DNA of 64,000 nucleotides from Diphasiastrum complanatum (Eukaryota; Streptophyta; Lycopodiopsida; Lycopodiales; Lycopodiaceae): assembly GCA_029204225.1 (NCBI GenBank), contig MU832225.1, positions 17,520-81,519 on the forward strand. Reading direction: 5' to 3'. Positions 27,601 through 39,316 of the stretch are shown one piece after another. Each line of letters begins with the position of its first letter. The stretch's first letter is position 1. A program made the translations under genes and the position numbers. The notes beneath the pieces are model-generated. The model saw only the letters and a program-made list of their open reading frames with translations, was not told where the DNA came from and made no database searches.

Positions 27601-28149
27601 TAATCTTGGCTTAAGAGCCTATATGACTCGGATTTTGCAGGTGACAAAGTGGATAGAAGATCAACAAGTGCCTTTGCCACCTTTCTATGTGATGGAGTAG
27701 TATCATGGCTTTCCAAAAAGCAAGATACCATCTCCCTATCTTCCATAGAATCTGAATACAAGGCCTTGACATCAACATGCAAGGAGGTCTTGTGGCTCAA
27801 AAGGCTATTGGTGGAGCTTCATGTCATGGAGGAGGAGATCCCTATCATATATTGTGACAACCAATCAGCCCAATCACTTGCAACTAATCCTACATTCCAT
27901 GCAAGGAGCAAACACATCGAAATTGCTCATCATTTCGTGAGGGAAAAAGTGCAAGCTAAAGAGATTAAGCTCCAACACGTGCCATCATCAAGTTGCTTGG
28001 CTGATTCTTTTACTAAACCTTTACCTAAAGATTCATTTGTCAAGCTTAGATCTTCAATTGGAGTTATTGATAAAAGCATTGTGATCTCCAAGGCTAGATT
28101 TGAGGAGGAGTGTGAAAAATTGCCTACATTGGCAAATCTAGCCATGTAG
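24605..28149 (+). pseudogene. Copia 4 polyprotein (zinc knuckle to RNase H)
   Basis: An open frame of 965 codons (to 27502) carries the CCHC knuckle (CFFCGKKGHFASEC near 24868) and the protease (WWIDSG near 25040). Next come the integrase zinc motif (LWHKRLGHPN, then CGKRCEAC), DDE landmarks (HADVHSF, SDNGGEYIS, QQNGVSERRNR) and RT (CKWVFRLKYN, then YVDDIILSGN near 27138). A TAA at 27500-27502 sits where relatives have Gln (SQFMQ). RNase H continues to 28149, with a frame change near 27640 (SIESEYKAL, ARSKHIEIAHHF). In the protease the usual Ala after DSG is Glu. One frameshift near 24600, one stop and one later shift separate this copy from an intact one. Confidence 0.93.
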
Positions 28150-28801
28150 AATATTGTACATTTTGTCAATATTGTTTGTTGGTTACTTGAATGGCCAAAG
28201 TGCCACTTGTACATACACACCTAAAGTAGGTTACCACGAGTCAAGAGGAGTGGTTGTGTCCATTTGGTAGTGATTCCTACTTTGTAGGATCTAGACCATG
28301 ATTTATGATGAGATTTGTACCTACCATGCACCTACCAAGCATGACTCTTGGATCTAGGCTAGGGTTTTCAAATTAGGGCAAGAAAGTGGAGTCTACTTCC
28401 TTATTACATGCTGGATTTTCACCTAACTTTGCAAAGGAAGTGTGTTTTACTATGTATTCCCATTCTCCATAGTGAGAAGATAGAAACTTTTTGGAGTCTC
28501 AAGGAGAAACTTGAGTTTCCTCTCATTGTATGGTGATTACTCTTGATTTCCAATGAAACCCAGCTTTGGCACTTTGTAAACACTGTCTACAGGCCGTACT
28601 ACAGCCTTATTTCCACACATGTGGAGTTGGATTATATCAATTGATCAATGCTTTGATTGTCTCTACTTGTTTCCTATCAAGCTGCTAAACTGGATCTTGT
28701 TTTCTGATGACTAGTTTCTGATAGATTGTTTAACAAGCATACAATCACCTTGTGGATCATTCAAAGATCCATTTATGGTCCTTAGTATTGTATTTTTCAC
28801 A
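28111..28801 (+). repeat. 3' LTR of copia 4
   Basis: Complete LTR of 691 bases. It follows a purine-rich tract (TTTGAGGAGGAG). Copia 6 (35183-35715, minus) carries the same LTR family. Confidence 0.9.
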
Positions 28802-30400
28802 CCAAGATCCCCGAGAACTGGTCCACTATCGTCGGAACGAAGTCCGATTTTCGGACCGTCTATTTTGTCCTATGCTGCACGTCGATACAAACCTACAACA
28901 CTAAACTGGGCTTCAAATGGTGTAGTACGCATAGTGAAACGTGCATCCAAACTCTAAACCCTAAACATAGTGCTAGGATTCTAGGCATGTCGAGCCAGAA
29001 ATTGCTCAAATTCAGTAAAAAACGGTCAGAATTTCGGACGGGAGGTGTCCAAAGGATTGTAGGCTCAACACAAATCCACATGACCATTTGCAGCTCAATT
29101 TCGATGTCGTTTGGCCTTTCTGTCAGGGAAAATGCCACTAAATGGACATTGAACCTACAGGATTACCAGACAGATCTTCTCTGAGCCTCAATAAGGGCCG
29201 CATATGTTTCAACCCTAAACAAATTTATCTTTCACGCTCTCTGAACTATCCTCATAGAGAAACGTGCATCCAAACCAGAAACCCTAATTGCAGTTATGGG
29301 ATTCTAGGCCCGTCGAGCAAAGAATTGGTCACATTCAGTGAAAAATAGTCAGAACATCAGACAGGTGGTGTCCACAGATTTGTGGGCTCGACACAAACTC
29401 ATTGGACCATTTGCAGCTCAATTTCGATGCCATTTGTTTAGAAATGACATTTTTTTCGAGGGAAATGCCACTAAATGGACTACTTTCCAACATCCCCGAG
29501 AACCGGTCCAGTATCGCTGAACAAAAAAAAAAAAATTAGACTGTTTATTTTGTCCTATGCTGCACATTGATACAAACCTACAACACTAAAGTGGCTCCAA
29601 ATGGTTCAGTACTCACAGCAAAATGTGCATTCGAATCCTAAACCCTAAACATAGTGTTGATATTCTAGGCCCGTCAAGCCAGAAATTGGTCAAATTTAGC
29701 AAAAAATGGTCAGAACTTCAGACGGGAGGTGTACATAGGATTGTAGGCTCGACACAAGCCCACAGGACCATTTGCAATTCAATTTCGATGTCGTTTGTCC
29801 TTTCTGTTGGGGGAAATGCCACTAAATGGACTACTTTTCAACATATTTGAGAATTGGTCCAGTGTCGTCGAATGAAATCCATTTTTCAGACCCTCTCTTT
29901 CGTCCTATGCTACACGCCAAGAAGAATCCATAGGACTAAACCAGGCTCCAAACGGTTCAGTACTCACAGCAAAACGTGCATCCAAACCAGATACCCTAAA
30001 CGTAGTCCTGGGATTCTAGGCCCGTCAAGCCAAGAATTGGTCGGATTCAGTCAAAAACAGTCAGCACCTCAAACGGTAGGTGTCCAGAGGTTTGTGGGCT
30101 CAACACAAACCCACTAGACCGGTTGTTGCTCAATTTCTGACGTCGTATGCTTAAAAACGCCCTTCCGTGCTAGAAAGAATGCCACTAGGGCACAATAAAT
30201 GAATACTTTTTGACATTTTTGAGAAGTGGTCCAGTATCGTGGAACGGGTCCATGTCGTATGTTCCATCCAGTGCTGCACGTCGAGACGAACCTGCATCGA
30301 CAAACCAGGCTCCAAGCAGTTCAGTATGCACAGAGAAACGTGCGTTCAAGCCAAGAACCCTAAAAGTAGTCCAGGATATTGTAATGATATCGAGTTTTTG
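28802..30400 (+). repeat. Tandem satellite array, unit 340-370 bases
   Basis: The phrase GAGAACYGGTCCAGTATCGT or close variants marks unit starts near 28813, 29495, 29848 and 30222. A more diverged unit lies at about 29149-29490. Each unit carries GGATTCTAGGCCCGTC and ends ATGCCACTAAATGGACTAC. Related monomers lie at 19083-19235, 21083-21235 and 23430-23758. Short ORFs here follow the repeat and are not genes. Confidence 0.88.
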
Positions 30401-30789
30401 AGAAATCAATGCATGCACATGTACAGTCATACACACTCATACACACATGCACAAATCCATGCACACACACACACATACACATCGGCCACATAAATTACAC
30501 ACACCATCGGACACAAATAATATACACAAATCCACACACACAGATAGGGTTTGAAATGACATACAATAATTTCACCCATCTAACATCAGAAAAAACGTTT
30601 TACTACTTTAATACGATATACAGTCACTTTTCTAAACTTGACCCAAAAAGACGGTCCGATGCTCATAATACAAGTACATATGGAAGACGTAGCTGTCATT
30701 GCCAAAACTCTTCAAATCATAAGGCTTATAGGATTTTTAATCTAGTGACTAAGAAGATTACAACAAGTAGACAAGTTGTCTTTATTACA

Positions 30790-31647
30790 ATCTTCCATAT
30801 GAAACCTTTTTAGAATAGAGTTAACATACTTTTCTTGACATATGAATGTAGATTTAGAAGTTCTAATAATCTCTATTCCTAAGATATAATGAAGTTTACC
30901 AAGATCTTGAATTTCAAACTCTCTTTTGAGTGCCATCTTGATTTCATCTATATCTAGATTGTTACCACCACTTAAGATAATGTCATCAACATAGATCAAA
31001 AGTAAAGTGATATCATTTTCATTCAATCTAAAGTAGAGAGAATGATCATACTCACTCATAACAAAGTTTTGAGAAAGTAAGAAGGAATTGAGCTTAGCAT
31101 ACCAACTCCTTGGTGCTTGCTTTAGCCCATACAAACTCTTTTGGAGATAGCACACATGATTAGGCTCATCATGTGAAACATAGCCCTCGGGTTGCTCCAT
31201 GTAAATATCTTCTTCAAGATCACCATTCAAGAAGGCATTAGTAACATCCATTTGCCACATATCCCAATCATAAAGAGTTGCAAGAGAGATTAGGATTCGA
31301 ATAGTTACCATCTTTGCCACGGGTGCAAAGGTCTCATCATAGTCAATACCATATTCTTGAGCATACCCCTTTGCCACCAACCTTGCCTTGTACTTGTTGA
31401 TTGATCCATCTTGATTTGTCTTGATCTTGAAGATCCACTTACAACCAATTGCCTTCTTGTCCTTTGGAAGCTTTACCAACCTCCATGTGTTGCTTTTGAT
31501 GAGTGCTTGATGCTCATGATCCATGGCTTGGATCCATTCCTTCTTTTGAATTGCTTCACCTACACAAGTTGGTTCATCAAAAGAGGTAAGAAAAGCAAGG
31601 TTAGAGTTGTCCACCACTTGCTTTCCTTTTTCATCATAGGTTAGCTA
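30790..31647 (-). pseudogene. Copia 5 reverse transcriptase segment, inverted
   Basis: Continuous minus-strand frame: LTYDEKGKQVV, then AIGCKWIFKIKTN, YDETFAPVAKMVTIR, NAFLNGDLEEDIYM, SLYGLKQAPRSWY, YVDDIILSGG, ending at KRFHMED. Catalytic residues are present and no stop interrupts it. It is oriented opposite to its own RNase H half. Confidence 0.92.
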
Positions 31648-31649
31648 CT

Positions 31650-32414
31650 CCTATGGAATCAAATGTAAAGCTAACTACAAGAAGTAATGAAAGATCCTTC
31701 AAGGACATTACTCTCTATAGAAAGCTAATAGGATCTCTTATATGGTTAACCATCACAAGACCTGATCTAAGCTTTGTGGTTGGTAAACTAAGTCAATTTA
31801 TGCAAGATCCTAGTGAGGCTCATTGGAAGCTAGGAAAGAGAGTACTTAGATACATCTCGGGATCTAGAGATTTTGGCATCTTGTATGGAGGTACTACACC
31901 TAACCTTTGTGGATTTTCAGATTCAGATTTTGCAGGTGATCAAATGGATAGGAAGTCAACAAGTGCCTTTGCAATCTATCTTGGAGATGGAGTGGTCTCA
32001 TGGCTATCAAAGAAGCAACCAACTATCTCTCTATCTTCCACCGAAGCCGAGTACAAGGCATTAACAACATGCACCAAGGAGATTCTTTGGATCAAGAGGA
32101 TGTTATTAGATCTTCACTTGCTGGAACCAGAGAAGACTCCAATCATATTTTGTGATAACCTTTCAGCCCAAAGCTTGGCAAGCAATCCTGTTTTTCATGC
32201 AAGGAGCAAGCACATTGAGATTGCTCACCATTTTGTGAGAGATCAAGTCATTGCCAAAGAGGTGGAGCTTCAACATGTCTCTTCAAAGGAGTGTGTGGCT
32301 GATATCTTCACCAAACCATTGGGAAAGGACCTATATTTAAAGCATAGATCTAATCTTGGAATGTGCTCAAAGACTATGTTGAAACTAGCATCCAATGTTG
32401 AAGAGGGAGTGTGA
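31650..32414 (+). pseudogene. Copia 5 RNase H segment
   Basis: Open frame from PMESNVKL through LTITRPDLSF, DRKSTSAFAIYLG, LSSTEAEYKAL and ARSKHIEIAHHF to the terminal EEGV. This is the C-terminal part of a copia polyprotein. It is intact in itself but separated from RT by the inversion breakpoint. Confidence 0.92.
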
Positions 32415-33064
32415 AAATTGTCAACATTTCCTAGCTAGTTTGAGGCCTAAATTGGCTAAAATTGTAAATAGTTTTGGTTCTGGAGTTTCACACGTGTGAA
32501 CCAGGCCACAATGTTTTTATTTACTGTATTTTTTCAGTATGATGAAGTGTCAAACTTCATACCCTTCAAAATGAGACCATTTTGATGTATTTTGGTCATA
32601 TAAGCCATTTTTAGCTATTTTTCCTATATAGGGAATATCTAGGGTCAAGTACCTTCTAGAGAGAGGAGAGAGAGTCATCTTCCTCGTCCATAAATAGTAG
32701 GGAAGTCGTGGAGAACAGGTTGGAGAAACCTTTTGTATGCTTCATTGAGATCAATAGATCATTGTCATTGTTTCTTCCTCCATTGAGAGCATTGTTGTGT
32801 GTATTGTCTTCAAGCTATTGTGTATGATCTTAGGTGCTTTCCAAAAGTGATAGGCTGATGTATTATGGACTGTATAATGCTATTTTGGGCCGCACTTGAT
32901 GTTTATGGAAGTTTCCATTTGTGATAAATGCTTTTTGATCAAGTTCTTTGCATTCTAGGTAGCATAGAATGTGTTGCCAATTCCTAGCTTATGTAGTTTG
33001 GAGTGCAAGCATTCAAGCCAATGATCTTGGAGTTTAGATCCACTTAGGATCTGTATTTTTCACA
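32410..33064 (+). repeat. 3' LTR of copia 5
   Basis: Begins TGTGAAAATTG and ends ATTTTTCACA, 655 bases. The base after it is already gene X sequence. Confidence 0.9.
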
Positions 33065-34110
33065 CTCATCTCCATTCAGTTTGTGTGACCATTTAGTTCA
33101 AAGTCTTGATCCAGTGGTAGCCATGTACCTTCAATTTTCTTGTATCTCTGGTAGCTAAATGTGAGACTGAGCATTTGCTTTTCGATATGATAACAAAAGA
33201 TCATTGAGGACTTTTTAATCCTGCATTCTATGTCATTGTTTGTTTTACTATCCCAGCCTTGATCCATGAGATCTGACAAAGTCTCCTCTGATAAATCCTT
33301 GCAAACAAATAAAGTTGGTGTCCTACAAACACATCAACAAATTTATGCAATGAGATAAACCAACTTAGGTGAACAATTTTCGAGCCTGTGCTTATCTTCA
33401 TAGCATTTCTAATATCAATGAGTAGCTTGCATCTCAAGGATTCAGAAACAATGCTGTCAGGAGTAGGCCACTCATCACTTTGAAAACTAGGCAATGGAAT
33501 TGCTTCGAGCTTGCCAGAACCTCCATCTGTTTGTGGCGTATATAAAGATTCATAAAAATAGATACCACAATCTACAAGTTCCTTTGGACTTCTTCCTCTG
33601 TATTGCAACTTTCCAACATCAGAGTGAATCACGTCTAATATTCCTGCAAGTGATTGTGCGGGCTCCCATTCACTTATGCATGATGGATATAAATCTGAAA
33701 GAAAAAAACAATGTTGAGGCATTTACATCATAATCTGAAGAGCATCAATAAAGAAAATCACCTATGATCGCTGTAGAGTGCATATGTTTTGATATCTTAC
33801 AATTACATTTTTTATGATCATGAGGATTGATATCATGTACTTTGATTTCTGAATGCATATATACATGTTGCACACTGACTTCTGATATCGATTGACCTCC
33901 CGGGGTAGTCTTAAACTCCAAAATTTTTGCTTTCCAATAAGGTTTATAAGTCATTTTTGCTCTTTTCTTTTGTCGAAAATTGCCCTTTGATGATGGATGC
34001 AGCAATACCCATGAGTTCTTCGTATATGTTGTTGGCTTCCAGTTATCAGCTTCATCTTTCTCATTGTAAAGAATCACAGAATTGATTGTAGATCTGGGTC
34101 TCCTTGCCAT
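33065..34110 (-). pseudogene. Gene X, copy 1, 3'-truncated by copia 5
   Basis: Exon 1 is 34110-33801 (start MARRPRSTI, then YWKAKILEFKTT and VSVQHVYMHSEI). Exon 2 starts at 33694 (SEWEPAQSLAGILDVIHSDV, then YFYESLYTPQT, then LPLPSF-like residues). After a frame change near 33325 it continues TLFVCKDLSEE to CYHIEKQMLSL and LPLDQDFEL. The C-terminal domain seen in copy 2 is lost at the LTR junction. The order of a short-strand W-x-A-x-I part, V-x-V-Q-x-x-Y and a later FY block reminds me of BAH domains (nucleosome or histone readers), but that match is weak. No catalytic motif is seen. Confidence 0.55.
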
Positions 34111-35182
34111 TGCTATTTTCAAAGCTTGGGGGCCAAAAATCTCTCTGATATGATACTTAATTTCAATTTTTCGTATCACATTTAATCTAATGTGAATGCC
34201 AACATAGTGACAGTTACTACGTATACCATATTCTATGTAATTGTATATACTATATTTCTATAACTGTAACTAGTATAGTTAGAAAATTTCATTATACTAA
34301 CCAGCATAGTCAAGTAAATTTAACTTGAGGTATTGACGTCGAACAGATTAGCACGTGTCGGGTAGGAAGAAGAAACCAATGGGATACGTCCATGCTGCCC
34401 GGACACAAATTTCAAAGTTTTCTATATTGCATTTTTATTTTTTAGTTAATTTGAACTACGTTACGTAGATTTCAAATCTGTGCATTTTGATTGGGCCTAG
34501 TGACGATCGAAACTAAAGAAAAAAAATAAAAGTATCTTTACAAAGGGTTTTTTTGATATTGAGAACTCTAATGTGCTTTCATAGTAGCACTAATCAATCA
34601 ATAAGTTTAGCCTCCAAGATGAACAAGCAAGGCTATTTCTAGAGTCCAAAAGGGTCATATTTAAACTCACCATTTATGAGTGCTAGACTCTAGATGCAAA
34701 ATGGAATCACATTTTGTAGAGTATAATTTAAACCAAGATTGATTGGCCCAAGATCCTTTCAAAATATAGTTGGGCCACATTTGTGGATTGTCAAAATCCA
34801 AGTATACCGATAAACAACATCTCCATCCAGCACATTGTCTATATGTATATATGTACATATGGCATGTGTGTGTGTGTGTGTGTTGCTTTTTTTTTTTTTT
34901 TCACCATTTTTTTAATTTTCATGTTTAATCTATTACAATTCTTACTTCTCCAAATGTTGTTACTAATCTCATGTTGTGATGCAACTTCTCCCCCCCCCCC
35001 CCCGGCTCCTTTCTCTTCTCTAAATTTAAAACTCACCTTCACAAGACTAGACCTCAAAATTTGTTTTTTTCCTGTGTGCTCATGCCTTTTCTTCTTCCCT
35101 CTCACTATCTATCTCTTTTCCTTTATCCTCTATCTCACAGGTATCTAGGATCGAGTGCTCCGAAATGGTGTCAACTCACCAT
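34111..35182. other. Spacer: upstream region of X copy 1, microsatellites
   Basis: No gene. AT-rich DNA lies to about 34860, followed by (GT)n (34865-34882), a T tract and a C tract (34990-35003). Confidence 0.6.
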
Positions 35183-36850
35183 GTATCTATGAAAGTACAG
35201 TACTTTGGAGACCAAAAATGGATCTTAAAAGATCCACAAGAGTTATTATGTGCTTGCTTACCAATCTATTAAAGTGTTGGCTTCATTTGGATCATCAAAA
35301 ACCAATGTACGTGAGAGTAGAAACTCAAGTCACCAATGTCTCCCAAAAATATTCTATCTTTTCACTATGGAGAGATGAAGCTACATAGTAAACTCACTTC
35401 CTTTGCAAAGTTAGGTGCAAATCCAGCATGTAATAAGGAAGTAGACTCAACTTTCTTGCCCTAATGTGTAACCTAAGTCTATTTCCTAGAGTTATGCCAA
35501 GTAGGTACATGGTTGGTCAAAATCTCACCACAATTTTAGGTGTAGGTCCTATAATCTAGGAACTACCAAATGGACTTGACAACTCTCTAAATTCGACCTA
35601 GTCTCTATTAGGAGTGGCACGTGGAATCTTGGCCTTACATGTGTGGAACCCAATTATACACAATATTTACAATGTTCTACATGGCTAGATTTGCCAAAAT
35701 AGGCTATTTTTCACACTCCTCCTCAAATCTAGCCTTGGAATTAATAATGTATCTATATACAGTTCTAAGACCTGATCTTAACATCAGAAATGAATCATAT
35801 TCAAGTTTAGAAGATGACTAATGAGCCCCTAAAGATGATGGCATGATCTATCACCATATCCAAGATAGAGCTTCTTTGATCTTGATCTCCTCCAAGATGA
35901 ATTGAAGAGTCTTGATTCTCCCTTGCACCTTCGCACTTGATTTCTTCCATGTTGAGTGAAGATGCATGAGCTTGAAACTTGATCCTCATTGATCTTGATG
36001 CGTCTCTTTGAAGGAAATCTGATGTCTCCATGTCTTGTGAAAATCACATTGATCAAGATCACAAAACATGTACTTGCTACTATTACCAAGATCTATCATG
36101 CTAAAATGACTAGTCCACAAACCATCAAAAGTAAGAATGATTTTCTATGTGCTTGCTTCTTGCATGAAAAATTGGGCTACTTCCAAGAGCTTGGGCTAAG
36201 ATATTGTCACAATAAATCAATGGTAGCTCCTCCTCTTTATGCACTTTAGCTCCAATAGAATCCTCTTGATCCAAAACACTTCTTTTGTTGATGTAGTAAG
36301 TGCTTTATACTCGGCCTCACAAGAAGAAAGAGAGATAGTATCTTGATTTTTGAAAAGCCAAGATATGGGATTTCCTCCAAAAAAGATAGTGTAAGCACTT
36401 GTGGACTTTTGATCCACCTTATCACTTGCAAAGTCCGAATCCGGGTAGCCAATAATGGATAAATCTTCACTCTTGTAAAGTAAACCATAATCATGTGATG
36501 AAGATATATACCTTAGCACCCTCTTGGCCATCTTCCGATGTTGGATCTTTGGATCTTGCATAGATTGGCTCAACTTTGGCACACAATAGCTCAAGTCAGG
36601 CCTAGTGATGGTAAGCCATATCAAAGAGCCAATAAGACTCCTAAAAAGTGTGATGTCCTTGAAGGATCTTTCATCACCTTTATTAGGATCTTTTACAATG
36701 TGCTCCATTGGTGTATCAATGCCCTTACAACTTTCCATATGATATTTTTTCAACATAGCAAGAGCATATCTAGATTGAAAAATAAAAGCATAATCATCAT
36801 GAAAGTCAATCTCTAGGCCTAAGATATAATGGATCTCTCCTACATTAGGG
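35183..36850 (-). mobile_element. Copia 6, 3' half only
   Basis: On the minus strand it carries the end of RT from about 36850 (GEIHYILGLEIDF), the RNase H frame 36756-36217 (LTITRPDLSYCV, DQKSTSAYTIFFGG, LSSCEAEYKAL), the ARSKHIE block near 36150, and a 3' LTR from 35715 to about 35183 of the same family as copia 4. An added stretch (about 36075-35830) separates RNase H from the LTR. The element lies between the two divergent X copies. Confidence 0.85.
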
Positions 36851-37291
36851 GATATTAGAACTCAAAATGGGCCCTTTGTCAAGATGTTGTTTTTGATTTC
36901 GAACGCTTTCAACGCTTATGTGTCCCAATGAATGGTGTCCATCTGTGATGAACTATAACAGTGGTTGATGGACGGAAATTGTATTTAACTTTCCCGACCA
37001 AATTTTTGTGATTTTCAAATATCCCGCCGGGCAGAACAAACAATTGTGATTGGACCACAGTTACTGCCCGAATACTCTTATGATGTCCGTCATTGTTCAC
37101 TCGAGGTTGATTTGACATCAATAGTCATAAACTGTGGCTAACTAATCCTTGTAGTTAAGGAACTTCTTGTCATTCATAGGTATACCTCTCATTTTCTTCA
37201 TTCTATCTCTCATTTTCTTGTCATTCTTAGGTTTACCTCGCAATCTCTACATTCTCTCTGATCTCAGCTTGCGTACTCGTATTTTCGACTA

Positions 37292-38639
37292 ATGGCTACA
37301 CATAATCGGAGACCAAGAGGAACCATTGATGCAAACAATATTTGCAATGAAAAAAAATGCAAAAGATCAATGGATACCAAGAATATATCGAAAATATCAA
37401 TGGATCTTGATGCATCCCTCTACAAAAGGCTCATTCCAAAAAAGAAAAATATCGGATAACATATATAGAACTCTTGGAAAGGCAGGATAATGGATTTTAA
37501 AGTATCACCTGCTGGTCAATCTATCACGGAAGTTTTAGTTCAGCATGCTTATCTTCACAATGAGCTCAACATTCATGATCTGAATCCAAATGATAGAAGG
37601 AAATGCAATTGTAAGTTTTTAGATTCAATTTCTTTAGATTTAGCATTTTCTTTAAATTATATTTTTCATGAGATGTTTTTGCTGGTTTTGCATATTTGTA
37701 CCTATCAAATTTCGTTGAATGGCAATCAGTTCAATCGATTGTAGGAATAATCGATGTCATACATTCGGATATCGGTATTTTACAATATAAAGTTCGTTCT
37801 CCAAAATCACTTTTAGAGTCAAGAGTTGTTTTTATGATCACATCTATTTTCTTGATAAAAATGGTTTAGTTGGTCGATTAGACCCATATCCCCTACCAGA
37901 TTTTTCGAGTGAGGAATGGATTTCTCTTGATGCAACAATTTTAGAAAGTTTTCGATCTAGGTTATATATTGATATTCAGAGTATATTAAAATGTAGCACT
38001 GGATCAAAGAATAATAGATTAAGTTGGTATCTACCTTTTACTATTTTTGTTGATTTTTTTTCCAAATGCAATGTTCGGAGAACAAAAACAATGTTTATTT
38101 GTAAGGACTTGAGTGCTGATATAATCGCCAAGTTGTTGGATGATGTTGGGGACACAAAACAAAATCAGCAAGTTGAGTGCAGAGTATGTTACTCATCCAT
38201 GACATTTAGATATCACATCGAAAAACAAATGTTCACTTTGCTGTTGTATTATAGAAGATGGATTAAATGCAAAAATGTTTGGAAGCCACTTGATCAAGAT
38301 TTTGGTATAAACCCTCAAGAGCAACTTCAGATAATAGTGAAAAGAAATGACAACATTCTTGCAATGGTTGAGGTTGAGGAAGATTGGTGTCTCAATCACA
38401 TTCGATCAGAACTAGACATGTTGCAATTCGATCTACCTCAGTACTATCAATTTCGATTGAATGGTATACAGGTACCTTATGCCATATAAAAAAATTTCTT
38501 TTTTTCTATTTCTAAGTGAATCAGTTTCATAAAATATATAACTAAAATAATTTCTCTTGTGCAGGTAAGAGTAAGGCAAGAAGAGCATATAAAATGCAAA
38601 GATATTGGAACATCCCCCATCGAAATTGAAGATCCATAG
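37292..38639 (+). pseudogene. Gene X, copy 2 (unknown function)
   Basis: Starts MATHNRRPRGTID. Exon 1 runs to about 37610 (MDFKVSPAGQSITEVLVQHAY, then NPNDRRKCNC). Exon 2 runs from about 37745 (IIDVIHSDIGILQY) to 38471 (LSADIIAKLL, FRYHIEKQMFTL, PLDQDFG, VEVEEDWCLNHIRSELD, FRLNGIQ). A last exon, 38565-38639, follows intron 38472-38564 in phase. The C-terminal ~65 residues look like a small beta-grasp-type fold (LQIIVKRND, EEDWCLNHIR, LPQYYQFRLNGIQV), by pattern only. Two stops near 37460-37475 and a frameshift near 37830 damage it. It matches copy 1 throughout and faces away from it. Role unknown; a BAH-like first half is only a suggestion. Confidence 0.6.
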
Positions 38640-38699
38640 ATTATGAACTATGGAATTTTGTATTATGTAATACAATTTTTTGTATACATCATTTTTGAA

Positions 38700-38930
38700 A
38701 ATATATGAACCACTTTTTCTGTGAGGCTCTTTCATTTCTATGATCTCTATTTCCATGGTGCAAAACACAATGTAATTGCAACTGGATAATATGAGTTTTC
38801 GATAGCAAGATTCATTGTCTCCTGCAGGAAATGCACTATCTCCATTGGGGAGATCTTCAGTCACTTGAACTCCAATGATCACTACAATCGACGCTTGCCC
38901 TTGTTGATGTCTCATATATTTCGGTTGTAT
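38700..38930 (-). pseudogene. Gene P, C-terminal fragment (copy 2)
   Basis: The minus strand carries the block PMEIVHFLQETM followed by YPVAI, which matches the last exon of P at 39474-39317 (PMEIMHFRQETI, YPVAV). No catalytic part remains. It converges on the 3' end of X copy 2 with a gap of about 60 bases. Confidence 0.6.
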
Positions 38931-38938
38931 TTTTGGTC

Positions 38939-39141
38939 TTCATTGCCTTGGTCTGTATTGTCCTTGTCTTGACATATTTGGATATGTTCAGATGATGATC
39001 TGATCAAAGCTTTGCTGCAACAAATCTAAGTGAACAAATGTTGCATGTTTGGATTGGTTGTGACAAAGGTTCGATCAGATCATCATTCTGAACTTATCCA
39101 AAAAAGACCATGGTAAAGGCAAGGCAGACCAAGGCTATGAA
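38939..39141. repeat. Fold-back (inverted repeat) sequence, ~203 bases
   Basis: Arms 38939-39014 and 39064-39141 are imperfect reverse complements (for example TTCAGATGATGATCTGATCA against TGATCAGATCATCATTCTGAA-type sequence), with a ~49-base loop. It lies exactly between two P copies and may be an element end-to-end junction or a small fold-back transposon. Confidence 0.75.
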
Positions 39142-39316
39142 AAACAAACATGTTAAAAAACAGTAAAAATTGAAGATGAATGAATCATAACTTGAATTGA
39201 TAAGAGAAAAAAAAAATAAGTAAGAACAACCATAGAAAAATTGTAAGTATATTTCTATTAAAATTTTCTGTACATGTGTCTCATCCACATCAAGTGAGAC
39301 GAATATTTAATCAGTA

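Larger units (their letters stand above)
23759..28801 (+). mobile_element. Copia LTR retrotransposon 4, near-complete
   Basis: Only the first ~74 bases of the 5' LTR remain (23759-23832). The primer site and the rest of that LTR are deleted. The coding region (24126-28149) is nearly whole and the 3' LTR is complete (28111-28801; ends TGTGAAAAAT and ATTTTTCACA). The element is nested in satellite DNA. Confidence 0.92.
30632..33064 (+). mobile_element. Copia LTR retrotransposon 5 with internal inversion
   Basis: The order is: integrase C-terminal scrap on + (about 30632-30785, KAYRIFNLVTKKITTSRQVV), a segment on the minus strand (30790-31647) coding the post-integrase linker and RT, then RNase H on + (31650-32414) and a complete 3' LTR (32410-33064). 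The 5' part of the element is missing. The 3' end sits inside gene X copy 1. Confidence 0.88.

Noticed and set aside
28960-29660. AAACCCTAAA words suggesting telomeric repeat
   Set aside because: They are one or two heptamers inside each ~350-base satellite unit, not an array.
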